Below are positions 26,427 through 34,394 of a DNA stretch of 64,000 nt, one piece after another. The notes under the pieces are model-generated. The model was not told where the DNA came from. It did not search any database and was given only the letters and a program-made list of their open reading frames with translations. Source of the stretch: Rhizosphaericola mali (GTDB taxonomy: Bacteria > Bacteroidota > Bacteroidia > Chitinophagales > Chitinophagaceae); contig NZ_CP044016.1 in the NCBI RefSeq assembly GCF_004337365.2, positions 992,001-1,056,000 of the forward strand. Reading direction: 5' to 3'. Every line of letters begins with the position of its first letter. Positions within the stretch are counted from its first letter, which is position 1. Made by a program: the position numbers and the translations under genes.

Positions 26427-28124
26427 ATGCGTTTTCTTATTTTATTATCCTTTATTAGCTTTATTTTTTTATCAAGTTGTGATAATAGGCACGTAAAAGA
26501 AAACTCTCGTCCCAAGTTTGATAAACTGATATTAAAATGTATACCCACCACTGCCATTCATTCAGAAAATCCAGATAAATATTTAGCCAATAAAGATTTT
26601 AAAAATAATACAGAGGAGGGGATTTACGATGTTTTAAAGGGAAATTATTACTTAAATAAATTTGGTGCGATTAACGATAGCAGTGAATATTATTTCAATG
26701 ATGCTTTCGTTAAAATTTCAGCTTTAGATATACGATTTTATTTATGGCTTCGTGTTAATTATGCTTGGTATCTATATCGTATTAGAAAGACGACACAAGC
26801 ACTTGATTTTTATAATAAAGTAATCCAGACGCTGGATGAAAATCCAAAATTATCTTTAATTGACCCTGTGAATACTTACAAGTGGATCGGATATTTTCTG
26901 GGTACCATAGACGAGAAACAAACTTCAATTGTTTATTTAAAGAAGGCATTGGCATATGGCAAAAAGAATACATTGAATAGTGCGGAAATCAAAGACAATA
27001 TCGGAACCTATTTCTTAGATTTAAAACAATTTGATAGTGCACAGTTGTACTATGATCAAGCGGAGAAAGATGCATTAAATTTGCATGATAGTTCTAGATT
27101 GGCCAAGTTGTTTGGAAATCAATCACGTATTGCAGTGTTTAGAGAAGATATGGATGAGGCAATAACCCTTTTGCAAAAAGATTTAGAAATTGTTAAGTCA
27201 GAAAAAGATTCGAATAATATGGTCTTAGTCAATAATTTGATTGGGAAGACTTACGAGGAAAATAAAGAGCCGAAAAAAGCTTATAGATATTTTGATACAG
27301 GAGTTATTATTGCCAGAAAATTTCCAGTATTAAATTCTGATGAATATGAATTATTAAAAAAACAACTCAATTTAATAAGAACACACCATTTTCTAGTGGA
27401 TACTACAAGTATTTTATTGAGAATTAATGCATTGAGAGATATTATAGACAGTACAGACGGGCAAAATGCGATGATCTTAACTCGGCAAAAATATCTCAAT
27501 GATCAAGTGCTCAATAAAAATAAAAATATAAATGCTCATTTATCTCAGGAAATTAACTTGAAGTGGATATTCGTGATTTTATTTTTAATTATTAGCATCC
27601 TTTCTCTGTTAATATATTGGAAATATAAAAATAAATTGGTTCAAAAAAATATAGAGATTCTTCAATTTTGGGATCAGATTAATCGTGAGCGTGCACAATC
27701 TGAAGCTAGATTAGCCAAGGCTAATAATGAATTAAAAGCCTATATTGTTTATTTGAATGAGCGAAATGAACTAATTCAAGATTTGGAATACAAACTTACG
27801 CATTCTAATTTGGTACTTCATCCTGACAAATCAAATCAACAAATCATCTACGATTATATACAAGATACTTTGATTACGGAAGAAAATTGGCAAAATTTTA
27901 AAAAAGCGTTTGTTGTTGAAAATGTATCATTCGTAAATAAATTGCATCAAGATTATCCGAAATTAACTGAGTCTAATTTGCGTATTTTATTTCTATCCAA
28001 ATTAAATCTTTCCAATAACGAGATTGCTAATGTACTGGGCGTTTCCTATGACGCAGTTAAAAAATCTAAACAAAGATTGAAAGCAAAATATGGGATTGAT
28101 TTTGACAAGTTGGATAATTTATAA
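26427..28124 (+). CDS. Membrane-bound TPR regulator with C-terminal LuxR-type HTH
   Basis: The 565-residue one-component regulator begins with a signal peptide ending in LSSC. Degenerate TPR helices follow (about 60-330; FDSAQLYYDQAEKDALNL, DMDEAITLLQKDLEI), then one membrane segment (about 376-394, WIFVILFLIISILSLLIYW), a coiled coil (about 395-455) and a C-terminal helix-turn-helix (LTESNLRILFLSKLNLSNNEIANVLGVSYDAVKKSKQRLKAKYG). The TPR part should be periplasmic and the HTH cytoplasmic, a layout common in Bacteroidota. The ATG at 26427 is preferred over a TTG 6 bases upstream. Target genes are unknown; TetR follows 80 bases later. Confidence 0.83.
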   Translation: MRFLILLSFISFIFLSSCDNRHVKENSRPKFDKLILKCIPTTAIHSENPDKYLANKDFKNNTEEGIYDVLKGNYYLNKFGAINDSSEYYFNDAFVKISALDIRFYLWLRVNYAWYLYRIRKTTQALDFYNKVIQTLDENPKLSLIDPVNTYKWIGYFLGTIDEKQTSIVYLKKALAYGKKNTLNSAEIKDNIGTYFLDLKQFDSAQLYYDQAEKDALNLHDSSRLAKLFGNQSRIAVFREDMDEAITLLQKDLEIVKSEKDSNNMVLVNNLIGKTYEENKEPKKAYRYFDTGVIIARKFPVLNSDEYELLKKQLNLIRTHHFLVDTTSILLRINALRDIIDSTDGQNAMILTRQKYLNDQVLNKNKNINAHLSQEINLKWIFVILFLIISILSLLIYWKYKNKLVQKNIEILQFWDQINRERAQSEARLAKANNELKAYIVYLNERNELIQDLEYKLTHSNLVLHPDKSNQQIIYDYIQDTLITEENWQNFKKAFVVENVSFVNKLHQDYPKLTESNLRILFLSKLNLSNNEIANVLGVSYDAVKKSKQRLKAKYGIDFDKLDNL

Positions 28125-28157
28125 AAAATAGTAATCAACTATTTTTTTAAATATTTC

Positions 28158-28178
28158 GACTGAAAATAAATATTGGTC
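28158..28178 (+). promoter_or_regulatory. Putative TetR operator, copy 1
   Basis: A 21-base imperfect palindrome, with left arm GACTGA and right arm TTGGTC, lies just upstream of the tetR -7 element. It matches a near-identical 21-base palindrome before the adjacent MFS gene at 17 of 21 or more positions, including the preceding TTC. Autoregulation by the TetR protein is inferred. Confidence 0.7.
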
Positions 28179-28187
28179 TAAATATTA

Positions 28188-28195
28188 TATCTTTG
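28188..28195 (+). promoter_or_regulatory. -7 promoter element of tetR gene
   Basis: TATCTTTG is an exact TAnnTTTG match. With the ATG at 28205 the transcript would have almost no 5' leader. Confidence 0.65.
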
Positions 28196-28204
28196 CACAA
28201 AAAA

Positions 28205-28801
28205 ATGGCAAGTGAAAATGTAAGATTACAGATTCTCGTCGGAGCACAGAAATTATTTCAACAAAATGGTTGGAGTAAAATAACGATGGAAGTTGTTGCC
28301 AAATCTATAGGAAAAGCAAAAAGTTCATTATACTATTATTTTAAAAGTAAAGAAGAAATCTATTTTGCCGTTTTGGATATGGAAATAAATGAAATTATCC
28401 TAGAAACTATAAGGCAGATAAAAGAAGAGAAAACTCTTGAAGCTAAACTATTTACTTTTTCGAAAGTCAAATTTGAAATGACACGGAAACGCCGCTCTCT
28501 ATATGCTACAACAGAGATTGGTATGGATCAAGAAGAGTTTACAAAATATACTGAAATTAAGAGATCTGTTCATGATAAGTATGTAGAAAAAGAAAAAGTG
28601 GTATTGCAACAAGTGTTTATCGAAGCTATTCAAAATAAAGAATTAGATGAAATCGATAGTATCAAAATGGATGCTTTGTTATTGATTTTTTTGTGTGGAT
28701 TGAGAGGATTAAATAGAGAATTTTATCATAGGATTTCGCATGAAGAGATGAAGGGTATATTACAACTTCACTGTCAAGTGTTTTATAAAGGGATTAAATA
28801 A
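28205..28801 (+). CDS. TetR/AcrR-family transcriptional repressor
   Basis: The 198-residue regulator has the TetR N-terminal HTH: ILVGAQKLFQQNGWSKITMEVVAKSIGKAKSSLYYYFKSKEEIYFAVL (residues about 9-57). The C-terminal ligand domain is divergent, as usual. Start at the ATG (28205); a TTG 12 bases upstream lies inside the promoter. It is followed by an MFS exporter and an isochorismatase-like gene, and both its own promoter and the exporter's are preceded by the same palindrome, so it probably represses the set in response to a compound the exporter removes. Confidence 0.9.
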   Translation: MASENVRLQILVGAQKLFQQNGWSKITMEVVAKSIGKAKSSLYYYFKSKEEIYFAVLDMEINEIILETIRQIKEEKTLEAKLFTFSKVKFEMTRKRRSLYATTEIGMDQEEFTKYTEIKRSVHDKYVEKEKVVLQQVFIEAIQNKELDEIDSIKMDALLLIFLCGLRGLNREFYHRISHEEMKGILQLHCQVFYKGIK

Positions 28802-28819
28802 AAATTTTAAAATTTATTC

Positions 28820-28840
28820 GACTAAAATTAAATATTAGTC
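28820..28840 (+). promoter_or_regulatory. Putative TetR operator, copy 2
   Basis: A 21-base palindrome with perfect outer arms GACTAA and TTAGTC lies 8 bases before the MFS start codon. Together with copy 1 it defines a shared site, consistent with control of the exporter by the adjacent TetR. Confidence 0.75.
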
Positions 28841-28847
28841 TATTTAT

Positions 28848-30068
28848 ATGGAATTAGGAAATGCATTTAGAGTATTTAGTTCGCGCAACTACCGCTATTT
28901 TTTCTTTGGACAATTAATTTCCAGGATGGGAACTTGGATGCAAAGAACAGCGGTAATCTGGGTGGTATATACTATGACGCATTCTGTGTTGTGGGTAGGT
29001 ATTACTACTTTTGCCGAGCAATTTCCTTCTTTCATATTATCTCCTGCCGGAGGTATCACCGCAGATAAATACGATCGACATAAAATCGTTATAGTTACCC
29101 AAACAGTGTCTGCAATCCAAGCGATATTATTGACATTTATATATGCAAATGGGTGGCATAATATTGGCATTTTATTATCACTTAGTCTTTTGTTGGGAAT
29201 TGCCAATGCTTACGATATTCCAGCGCGTCAGTCCATGGTCAATGAATTAGTGGATTCTCCAGATGATCTTCCTGGAGCGATTGCTATGAACTCTTCTTTA
29301 AACAATTTTGCTCGTTTGGCTGGTCCTGCATTGGCAGGAATTGCGATGGCAACTTTAGGAGCTACTTTTTGTTTTGCTTCGAATGCAATTAGTTTTGTAG
29401 CGGTAATTTATTGTTTGATTAAATTAAGATTGCCTCATCGAGACTTAACAGTCAAAGGGAGTAATATATACCAACAGTTTAAAGATGGGTGGCTTTATGT
29501 TCGTAAAAATGAAGAAATCAGTAAAATATTGACACTATCGGCATTGCTTTGTTTTTTGGTTACGACCTATAATACATTGCAACCTTATTTTGCCAAAGAT
29601 GTATTTCATGGCGATGCTGCTACTTATGGTTATATCAACACAGCAACAGGGGTGGGTGCTTTTTTGAGTACATTTTTTATCGCTTCGCAAAAGAAGGGTA
29701 AGAGTTTGAAAAAAATACTTCTGATTAATATGATATTGCTAGGTGTGGGACTTTTGATGATGTCATTTGTAACTAAATTGCCGGTTTATTTATTCATGTG
29801 TTTTGTTTGCGGATTTGGAAACATGTCTGCAATTCCGATATGTAATACGATAATTCAAACGGCGTCTTCTGATGAGATGCGTGGACGATCCGTTGGCTTT
29901 TTTACTATGGCAACTATGGGGACTTTGCCATTGGGAAGTATTGTAGTTGGCTTTTTTGCAAAGCATTTTAGTGCGCAAAATTGTCAATTGGTACAAGGTA
30001 TTATTTGTATAATCATTGCATTTGTTTTTTTACCTTATTTATTAAGAAAACCTAAAAATAATTTATAG
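28848..30068 (+). CDS. Major facilitator superfamily exporter (EntS-like, MFS_3 type)
   Basis: The 406-residue transporter has about 12 membrane segments. NYRYFFFGQLISRMGTWMQRTAVIWVVY is the typical first helix of the EntS/multidrug MFS_3 group, followed by the loop 2-3 motif GGITADKYDRHKIVIV and GIANAYDIPARQSMVNELV. Proton-driven export of a drug-like or siderophore-like compound is inferred. It lies in the TetR unit with one base between it and the isochorismatase-like gene. Confidence 0.88.
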   Translation: MELGNAFRVFSSRNYRYFFFGQLISRMGTWMQRTAVIWVVYTMTHSVLWVGITTFAEQFPSFILSPAGGITADKYDRHKIVIVTQTVSAIQAILLTFIYANGWHNIGILLSLSLLLGIANAYDIPARQSMVNELVDSPDDLPGAIAMNSSLNNFARLAGPALAGIAMATLGATFCFASNAISFVAVIYCLIKLRLPHRDLTVKGSNIYQQFKDGWLYVRKNEEISKILTLSALLCFLVTTYNTLQPYFAKDVFHGDAATYGYINTATGVGAFLSTFFIASQKKGKSLKKILLINMILLGVGLLMMSFVTKLPVYLFMCFVCGFGNMSAIPICNTIIQTASSDEMRGRSVGFFTMATMGTLPLGSIVVGFFAKHFSAQNCQLVQGIICIIIAFVFLPYLLRKPKNNL

Positions 30069-30069
30069 T

Positions 30070-30630
30070 ATGGGACGTACAGCATTGCTCGTAATGGATA
30101 TGCAAAAAATGTTATTATCTACGCTAAGTAATCCAGAATCAATCATTGAGAAAAATAAGCAAGCTATATTATTTGCTCGGGAAAATCAGATTCCGATAAT
30201 TTATGTAGTTGTAGGATTTAATGAAGGATTTCATGAAATTCATCCGAATAACAAAAGTTTTAGTAAAATCGCACAAAACCTAGCGAATGTTGATTTGAAT
30301 AAATGGAAAGAAATTAGCGAAGAGATTCAACCTCAAAAAGGGGATGCTGTTGTTGTCAAAAAAAGATTTAGCGCTTTTACTGGTAGTGATTTGGATTTGA
30401 TTTTACGTTCTAAAAATATACAACACATAGTTCTTTCTGGTATAGTTACAAGTGGAGTTGTGTTATCCACATATACAGAGGCAGCGGATAAAGATTTTAA
30501 AATTACTATTCTTTCGGATGCTTGTAAAGATAGAGATGAAGAAGTACATCAACTATTGATGTCAAAAATATTTACACGAAATGCAGAAGTGATGACCGTA
30601 GAAAATTGGGAAAATACATTTGAAAAATAG
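30070..30630 (+). CDS. Isochorismatase-family hydrolase lacking the catalytic cysteine
   Basis: The 186-residue protein has the family's Asp10 (LLVMDMQ) and Lys98 (VVKKRFSAFTGSDLD). At the nucleophile position of the cysteine-hydrolase branch, LSGIVTSGVVLSTYTEAAD has Gly129 where nicotinamidase-like enzymes carry Cys. True isochorismatases such as EntB also lack the cysteine, so a non-cysteine chemistry or isochorismatase activity is possible. It begins one base after the MFS gene and ends in a perfect hairpin, so it is the last gene of the TetR-controlled unit. Confidence 0.85.
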   Translation: MGRTALLVMDMQKMLLSTLSNPESIIEKNKQAILFARENQIPIIYVVVGFNEGFHEIHPNNKSFSKIAQNLANVDLNKWKEISEEIQPQKGDAVVVKKRFSAFTGSDLDLILRSKNIQHIVLSGIVTSGVVLSTYTEAADKDFKITILSDACKDRDEEVHQLLMSKIFTRNAEVMTVENWENTFEK

Positions 30631-30661
30631 AATAAAGGGAATTATTTCCCTTTATTCTATT
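30626..30661. terminator. Bidirectional terminator
   Basis: A perfect 16-bp stem with a TTAT loop spans the ends of the convergent isochorismatase-like and DUF4442 genes, overlapping both stop codons. Confidence 0.8.
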
Positions 30662-31103
30662 TCACTTTAATACTCCATGTAAATTGAAATTTTGCAACCT
30701 GATCCCCGCTTTCGTCGGTTCCTATGCTGATTAATTTGAACATTACACCTTGTTTTGTATCTATAGCTTCTGTGATTTTTTCATCAATTAAAGCACCTTG
30801 GTCGCAAGTGAAAGTGATTTTCCCAACTGCTTTTTTGGTGAACATAGTTTCTAAACCAACCACCAATGTAGAAATATTTTGTCCTGTAATTTGTACTTTT
30901 TCCAATAATATCATACCTCCAGAAAACTCTGCAGCCATACCTTGTACTGCCCAAAACATACTTTTGAATGGATTTTGATTTAAGAAATCTAGTTCCACAT
31001 AGGTTTGTACTTTATCTTTTTCAAAACTTCCCAAACGTACACCTGCAATCCATGCTATCGGAATTTGAGACGTAATAACGGCTTTAAATTGCTCTTGGTT
31101 CAT
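30657..31103 (-). CDS. DUF4442 hotdog-fold protein (PaaI/YiiD-like thioesterase)
   Basis: The 148-residue protein has the DUF4442/hotdog pattern: IPIAWIAGVRLGSFEKDKVQTYVELDFLNQNPFKSMFWAVQGMAAEFSGG followed by alternating strands ending KFQFTWSIKV. Such proteins are probably acyl-CoA thioesterases, but the acyl substrate is unknown and no strict catalytic motif is given by sequence alone. It follows the nitronate monooxygenase by 10 bases, so the two are cotranscribed. Confidence 0.82.
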   Translation of the reverse strand: MNQEQFKAVITSQIPIAWIAGVRLGSFEKDKVQTYVELDFLNQNPFKSMFWAVQGMAAEFSGGMILLEKVQITGQNISTLVVGLETMFTKKAVGKITFTCDQGALIDEKITEAIDTKQGVMFKLISIGTDESGDQVAKFQFTWSIKVK

Positions 31104-31113
31104 TATAATTATT

Positions 31114-32076
31114 TTAGTATTTCAGTGACTTTAGTGTTTCACTATTTTTCAATAAAGTTTCTTTGTATTGCGATTTTAAATTATTGACCAATTTTTCAAC
31201 GGGCAAAATTTCGTGGATACCTGCAACACCATGACCGGCAGACCATACGTCTTTCCAAGCTTTTGCATGTGCACCGGACAATTGTGAAAAGTCTTCTTCT
31301 TTTTTATGTGTTAAATCAAATCCTGATTTTTCAATACTAGGCAAAAGAAAATTGGCATTCACGCCTGAAACGGCATCTGTATAAATGATATCATCAATGA
31401 TCGCAGTTTCCAATAATTCTTTATAGTCTGAACTTGCCAAGCTTTCTTCAGTTGCTATAAATCGAGTTCCCATATATGCGAAATCCGCGCCTATGCTAGT
31501 GGTCGCAACGATATCCTTTCCATTATTAATAGCTCCAGCAAGTACCAAAAAACCTTTATAAAAATCTCTTATTTCTTCCACCAGTGCAAAGGGATTTGCT
31601 GTGCCAGCATGACCGCCAGCACCAGCAGCTACGCAAATAATACCATCAACGCCCGCCTCAATTGCTTTCTCGGCATGACGCTTTTTCACAATATCATGTA
31701 ATACAATTCCGCCATAATCATGCACAGCGTCTACAATATCCTTGACCGCACCAAGGGATGTGATAATTATCGGAACTTTATATTTGATACATAATTGTAA
31801 GTCCGGCAACAATCTCGGATTGGTCTTATTAACGATAAGATTTACACCGAATGGCGCAGGTTTAATTCCCGAACTTTTTTCAAATTCTTCCAATGCTGAA
31901 ATAATTTCTTTCAACATATTTTCGAAATCTTCAGAAGTTCGTCCATTCAGCGCTGGAAAAGTTCCAACAATACCATTTTTACAAGATTCAATGACGATTT
32001 TAGTTCCGGAAACTAGAAACATCGGCGAAACAATCACTGGCAAACTGACTCGTTCTTTCAATTCATTTATATTCAT
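31114..32076 (-). CDS. Nitronate monooxygenase / 2-nitropropane dioxygenase-like FMN enzyme
   Basis: The 320-residue TIM-barrel flavoprotein carries the family's FMN-binding and catalytic segments: LPVIVSPMFLVSG, GVNLIV, IIITSLGAV, DGIICVAAGAGGHAG (His thought to act as base in class I enzymes), FLVLAGAINNGKDI and GADFAYMGTRFIATEES. It should oxidise alkyl nitronates such as propionate-3-nitronate, or act as an NADH:flavin reductase-type homologue. Start set at MNINELKERV; an upstream ATG would add 16 residues of poor fit encoded in a nested inverted repeat. Confidence 0.87.
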   Translation of the reverse strand: MNINELKERVSLPVIVSPMFLVSGTKIVIESCKNGIVGTFPALNGRTSEDFENMLKEIISALEEFEKSSGIKPAPFGVNLIVNKTNPRLLPDLQLCIKYKVPIIITSLGAVKDIVDAVHDYGGIVLHDIVKKRHAEKAIEAGVDGIICVAAGAGGHAGTANPFALVEEIRDFYKGFLVLAGAINNGKDIVATTSIGADFAYMGTRFIATEESLASSDYKELLETAIIDDIIYTDAVSGVNANFLLPSIEKSGFDLTHKKEEDFSQLSGAHAKAWKDVWSAGHGVAGIHEILPVEKLVNNLKSQYKETLLKNSETLKSLKY

Positions 32077-32081
32077 ATAGT

Positions 32082-32122
32082 GCAATTGTAAGAGCAATTT
32101 AATCAAATTGCTTTGCAATTGC
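32082..32122 (-). promoter_or_regulatory. Nested inverted repeats in leader of the nitronate monooxygenase gene
   Basis: GCAATTG and CAATTGC (32082-32088 and 32116-32122) flank an inner pair GCAATTT and AAATTGC (32094-32100 and 32105-32111). The structure starts 5 bases before the chosen start codon. It may be an operator or an RNA hairpin affecting initiation; no partner is evident. Confidence 0.45.
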
Positions 32123-32177
32123 ATGGCAGTAATTTTTTTTTAATATAAGTCAAATATTGAACAGAATCATTTCTTTT

Positions 32178-32528
32178 TTATTTTTCAATAACTGTTCTTG
32201 CCATGTCCTTTAATCCCCATTCTTGAAGACCTTTAATAGCAGGAATGATTGTTAATCCATATTCAGTTAAATGATATTCAACTCTTGGAGGCATTTCTGG
32301 AAATACAATACGCTCAATTAATTGATCTTCTGTTAGTTCTTTAAGTTGATTTAGTAACGTTTGTTTACTGATAGTGGGCAAAACTTTCAACATAGCAGAA
32401 GATCGGAAATAACTTTTGCTAATTAAGTAAAAAATTGTGATTTTCCATTTTCCGCCTATTTTATTAAAACTATGAGTAACCGGACAATTGCATGGATTAA
32501 AATCCTTTGTTTTTCTTATAGCTTTCAT
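32178..32528 (-). CDS. HxlR-family transcriptional regulator
   Basis: The 116-residue winged-helix protein has the HxlR pattern: NCPVTHSFNKIGGKWKITIFYLI, ISKQTLLNQLKELTEDQLIERIVFPEMPPRVEYHLTEYG. Cys residues near the N terminus (CNC) could sense electrophiles or redox change, as in YodB-type members. It is divergent from the hydrolase and ABM-domain genes, the usual HxlR target arrangement, so it probably controls them. Confidence 0.9.
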   Translation of the reverse strand: MKAIRKTKDFNPCNCPVTHSFNKIGGKWKITIFYLISKSYFRSSAMLKVLPTISKQTLLNQLKELTEDQLIERIVFPEMPPRVEYHLTEYGLTIIPAIKGLQEWGLKDMARTVIEK

Positions 32529-32707
32529 GGTATAAAAATATGTACTATGGACAATATTTCTTACTTTTTACTTAAAAATTAAAATTTGTTTTGCTTTGAT
32601 TAGAAATTAAAGAGCATAATAACTGAGTAATTTTAGGCTAAAAAATAAAGTCTCTCCTCGCTTTCTTGTTATTCTCTTCCTTTTTTAAATTATTAAAACA
32701 AATAACA

Positions 32708-33403
32708 ATGTCTACAAAATTAAACATCGTTTTAGTTCATGGCGCATTTGGAGACGGATCACATTGGAAATATGTAATTCCAACTTTAGTTGCAAATGGT
32801 TATAATGTTAGAGCTGTGCAACTTCCACTAACATCATTAGATGAAGATGTACAGAGAACAAGCGATATGGTTTCTTCTTTAGAAGGTTCAACTTTACTTG
32901 TTGGACATTCCTATGGCGGTATGGTAATTACACAATCAGGCAATTTACCTAGTGTCAAAGGTCTGGTATATATCGCCGCATTTGCACCAGAGTCCGGAGA
33001 GTCTGCTGGAGGTTTACTTCAATTGAGAGAAGCTCCAGAGGGCGCTGCAGCAATCGCTCCAGGTCCATCAGGGTATTTGTATGTAAATTATGACAAGTAT
33101 CATGATGTTTTTTGTCAAGGTGTATCAGAGGACGATGCGATTGTCATGTCCTTATCTCAAAAACCAATTACAGGAGCCGCATTCGGTGCGCCCTCAGGAG
33201 AACCCGCATGGAAAAATAAACCAAGTTGGTATCAAGTATCTAATAACGATAAAATGATTCCACCTGCAACGGAAACTTTTTTTGCAGAGAGAATAAAGGC
33301 TCAAAAAACCATATTTTTAGATGCAGGACATGCATCTATGGCTTCAAATGCAAATGAAGTTACTGCATTAATTTTGGAGGCTGCAGCATCTTTAACCGAA
33401 TAA
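32708..33403 (+). CDS. Alpha/beta hydrolase
   Basis: The 231-residue single-domain hydrolase has IVLVHGAFGDGSHWKYVIPTL (oxyanion hole), the nucleophile elbow VGHSYGGMV and a C-terminal LDAGHASM with the catalytic His. This resembles the group of short esterases and salicylate/methyl-ester hydrolase-like proteins. Start is set at MSTKL rather than 14 residues upstream because the extra residues are outside the family. It is divergent from HxlR and precedes an ABM monooxygenase by 35 bases, pointing to aromatic or quinone detoxification (inference). Confidence 0.87.
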   Translation: MSTKLNIVLVHGAFGDGSHWKYVIPTLVANGYNVRAVQLPLTSLDEDVQRTSDMVSSLEGSTLLVGHSYGGMVITQSGNLPSVKGLVYIAAFAPESGESAGGLLQLREAPEGAAAIAPGPSGYLYVNYDKYHDVFCQGVSEDDAIVMSLSQKPITGAAFGAPSGEPAWKNKPSWYQVSNNDKMIPPATETFFAERIKAQKTIFLDAGHASMASNANEVTALILEAAASLTE

Positions 33404-33438
33404 TTAGTTTCTTTTTGTTAGTATAAATATGGCATACA

Positions 33439-33738
33439 ATGAAGAATTCAAAAGTTATTTTATTAGCGGAAATATTTGTCAAGCCAGAATTTTTGGAGGC
33501 TGTAAAAGAAGCAGCAATAAAATCTGTCCGAATTGCATTATTCAAAGAACCTGGCGTTGAGTCAATGACGCTCACTTATAAATCAGATGATCCAAATTGT
33601 CTGATATTTTTTGAAGTATATGCATCTAAAGAAGCTTTGGATGCGCATGTAAAGACCGAACATGCAATACAATTTTTTGAATTCTCAAGTGATAAAAAGA
33701 TTCAACCTTCAAAGTTGACATTTTTAACTGAATTCTAA
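33439..33738 (+). CDS. Antibiotic-biosynthesis-monooxygenase (ABM) domain protein
   Basis: The 99-residue ferredoxin-like-fold protein follows the YgiN/ABM pattern (VILLAEIFVKPEFLEAVKEAAIKSVRIALFKEPGVESMTLTYKSDDPNCLIFFEVYASKEALDAHVKTEHAIQFFE). Family members are cofactor-free quinol monooxygenases or related dimeric enzymes. It follows the hydrolase on the same strand and ends in a terminator, so the two likely form one transcript near HxlR. Confidence 0.88.
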   Translation: MKNSKVILLAEIFVKPEFLEAVKEAAIKSVRIALFKEPGVESMTLTYKSDDPNCLIFFEVYASKEALDAHVKTEHAIQFFEFSSDKKIQPSKLTFLTEF

Positions 33739-33746
33739 TATTACTT

Positions 33747-33774
33747 AAAAAGACACTCATTTGAGTGTCTTTTT
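33747..33774. terminator. Bidirectional terminator
   Basis: A perfect 13-bp stem (AAAAGACACTCA core with TGAGTGTCTTTT) and a 2-base centre separates the ABM gene from the convergent prfH. Confidence 0.9.
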
Positions 33775-33777
33775 CGA

Positions 33778-34392
33778 TTAAAGTGGTTCGTTAAAAACTT
33801 TAATTGGATTTCCTCTTTCTAATTGCTTGTTTGTATTCCATTGTGTGATTTGAAATTGGACAATTTCTTGTTCGTTCAACTTTTGTAATTTATCTAAAAG
33901 TCGCTCTTGCGCAATCTTTTTATTTTCTAATTGTGTTCTTTTTTCAGCAACTTGAACTGAAATTCCTGTAGCTGGATGAATTGCTCTTACGGCCGACTCA
34001 ACCTTGTTTACATTTTGTCCGCCTGGTCCGCTAGCGCGGCAAGTGTCAAATTTGAAATCTTTTTCATTCCAATTTTTTATTGTGATTGGTTTAAACTTGG
34101 AAATACTTATAAACCAATTTTTCCTTTTATGTTTTGGGCGAAATGGACTTGCCGCAATCCATTGAATTGTTCCAACCCATTCTTTTAAAATATTTTCCAA
34201 ATCCATTCCTTTGATTGAAATAGTTGTTGAATGAAAACTATTCTTTTCTACGCTTTTAAAAAGTCCTATAGTTTGAACTTCCAATTTTAAATTCTTTAAA
34301 TATATTTCTAAACGATTTTTTACATGAAATACAGTTCGGCAACATTCTTCTGGACCTTGACCAGAGGAGATATGTATAATTAAATTTTCCAT
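33778..34392 (-). CDS. prfH: Peptide chain release factor-like protein PrfH
   Basis: The 204-residue protein is a class-I release-factor domain without the full codon-recognition region. The peptidyl-tRNA hydrolysis motif is intact in CRASGPGGQNVNKVESAVRAIHP (GGQ at 124-126). It ends with the family's IAQERLLDKLQKLNEQEIVQFQITQWNTNKQLERGNPIKVF. PrfH is linked with RtcB2 RNA ligases and is thought to free nascent chains from damaged ribosomes so that the 16S rRNA can be rejoined. It lies 2 bases downstream of the rtcB gene. Confidence 0.94.
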   Translation of the reverse strand: MENLIIHISSGQGPEECCRTVFHVKNRLEIYLKNLKLEVQTIGLFKSVEKNSFHSTTISIKGMDLENILKEWVGTIQWIAASPFRPKHKRKNWFISISKFKPITIKNWNEKDFKFDTCRASGPGGQNVNKVESAVRAIHPATGISVQVAEKRTQLENKKIAQERLLDKLQKLNEQEIVQFQITQWNTNKQLERGNPIKVFNEPL

Positions 34393-34394
34393 AG

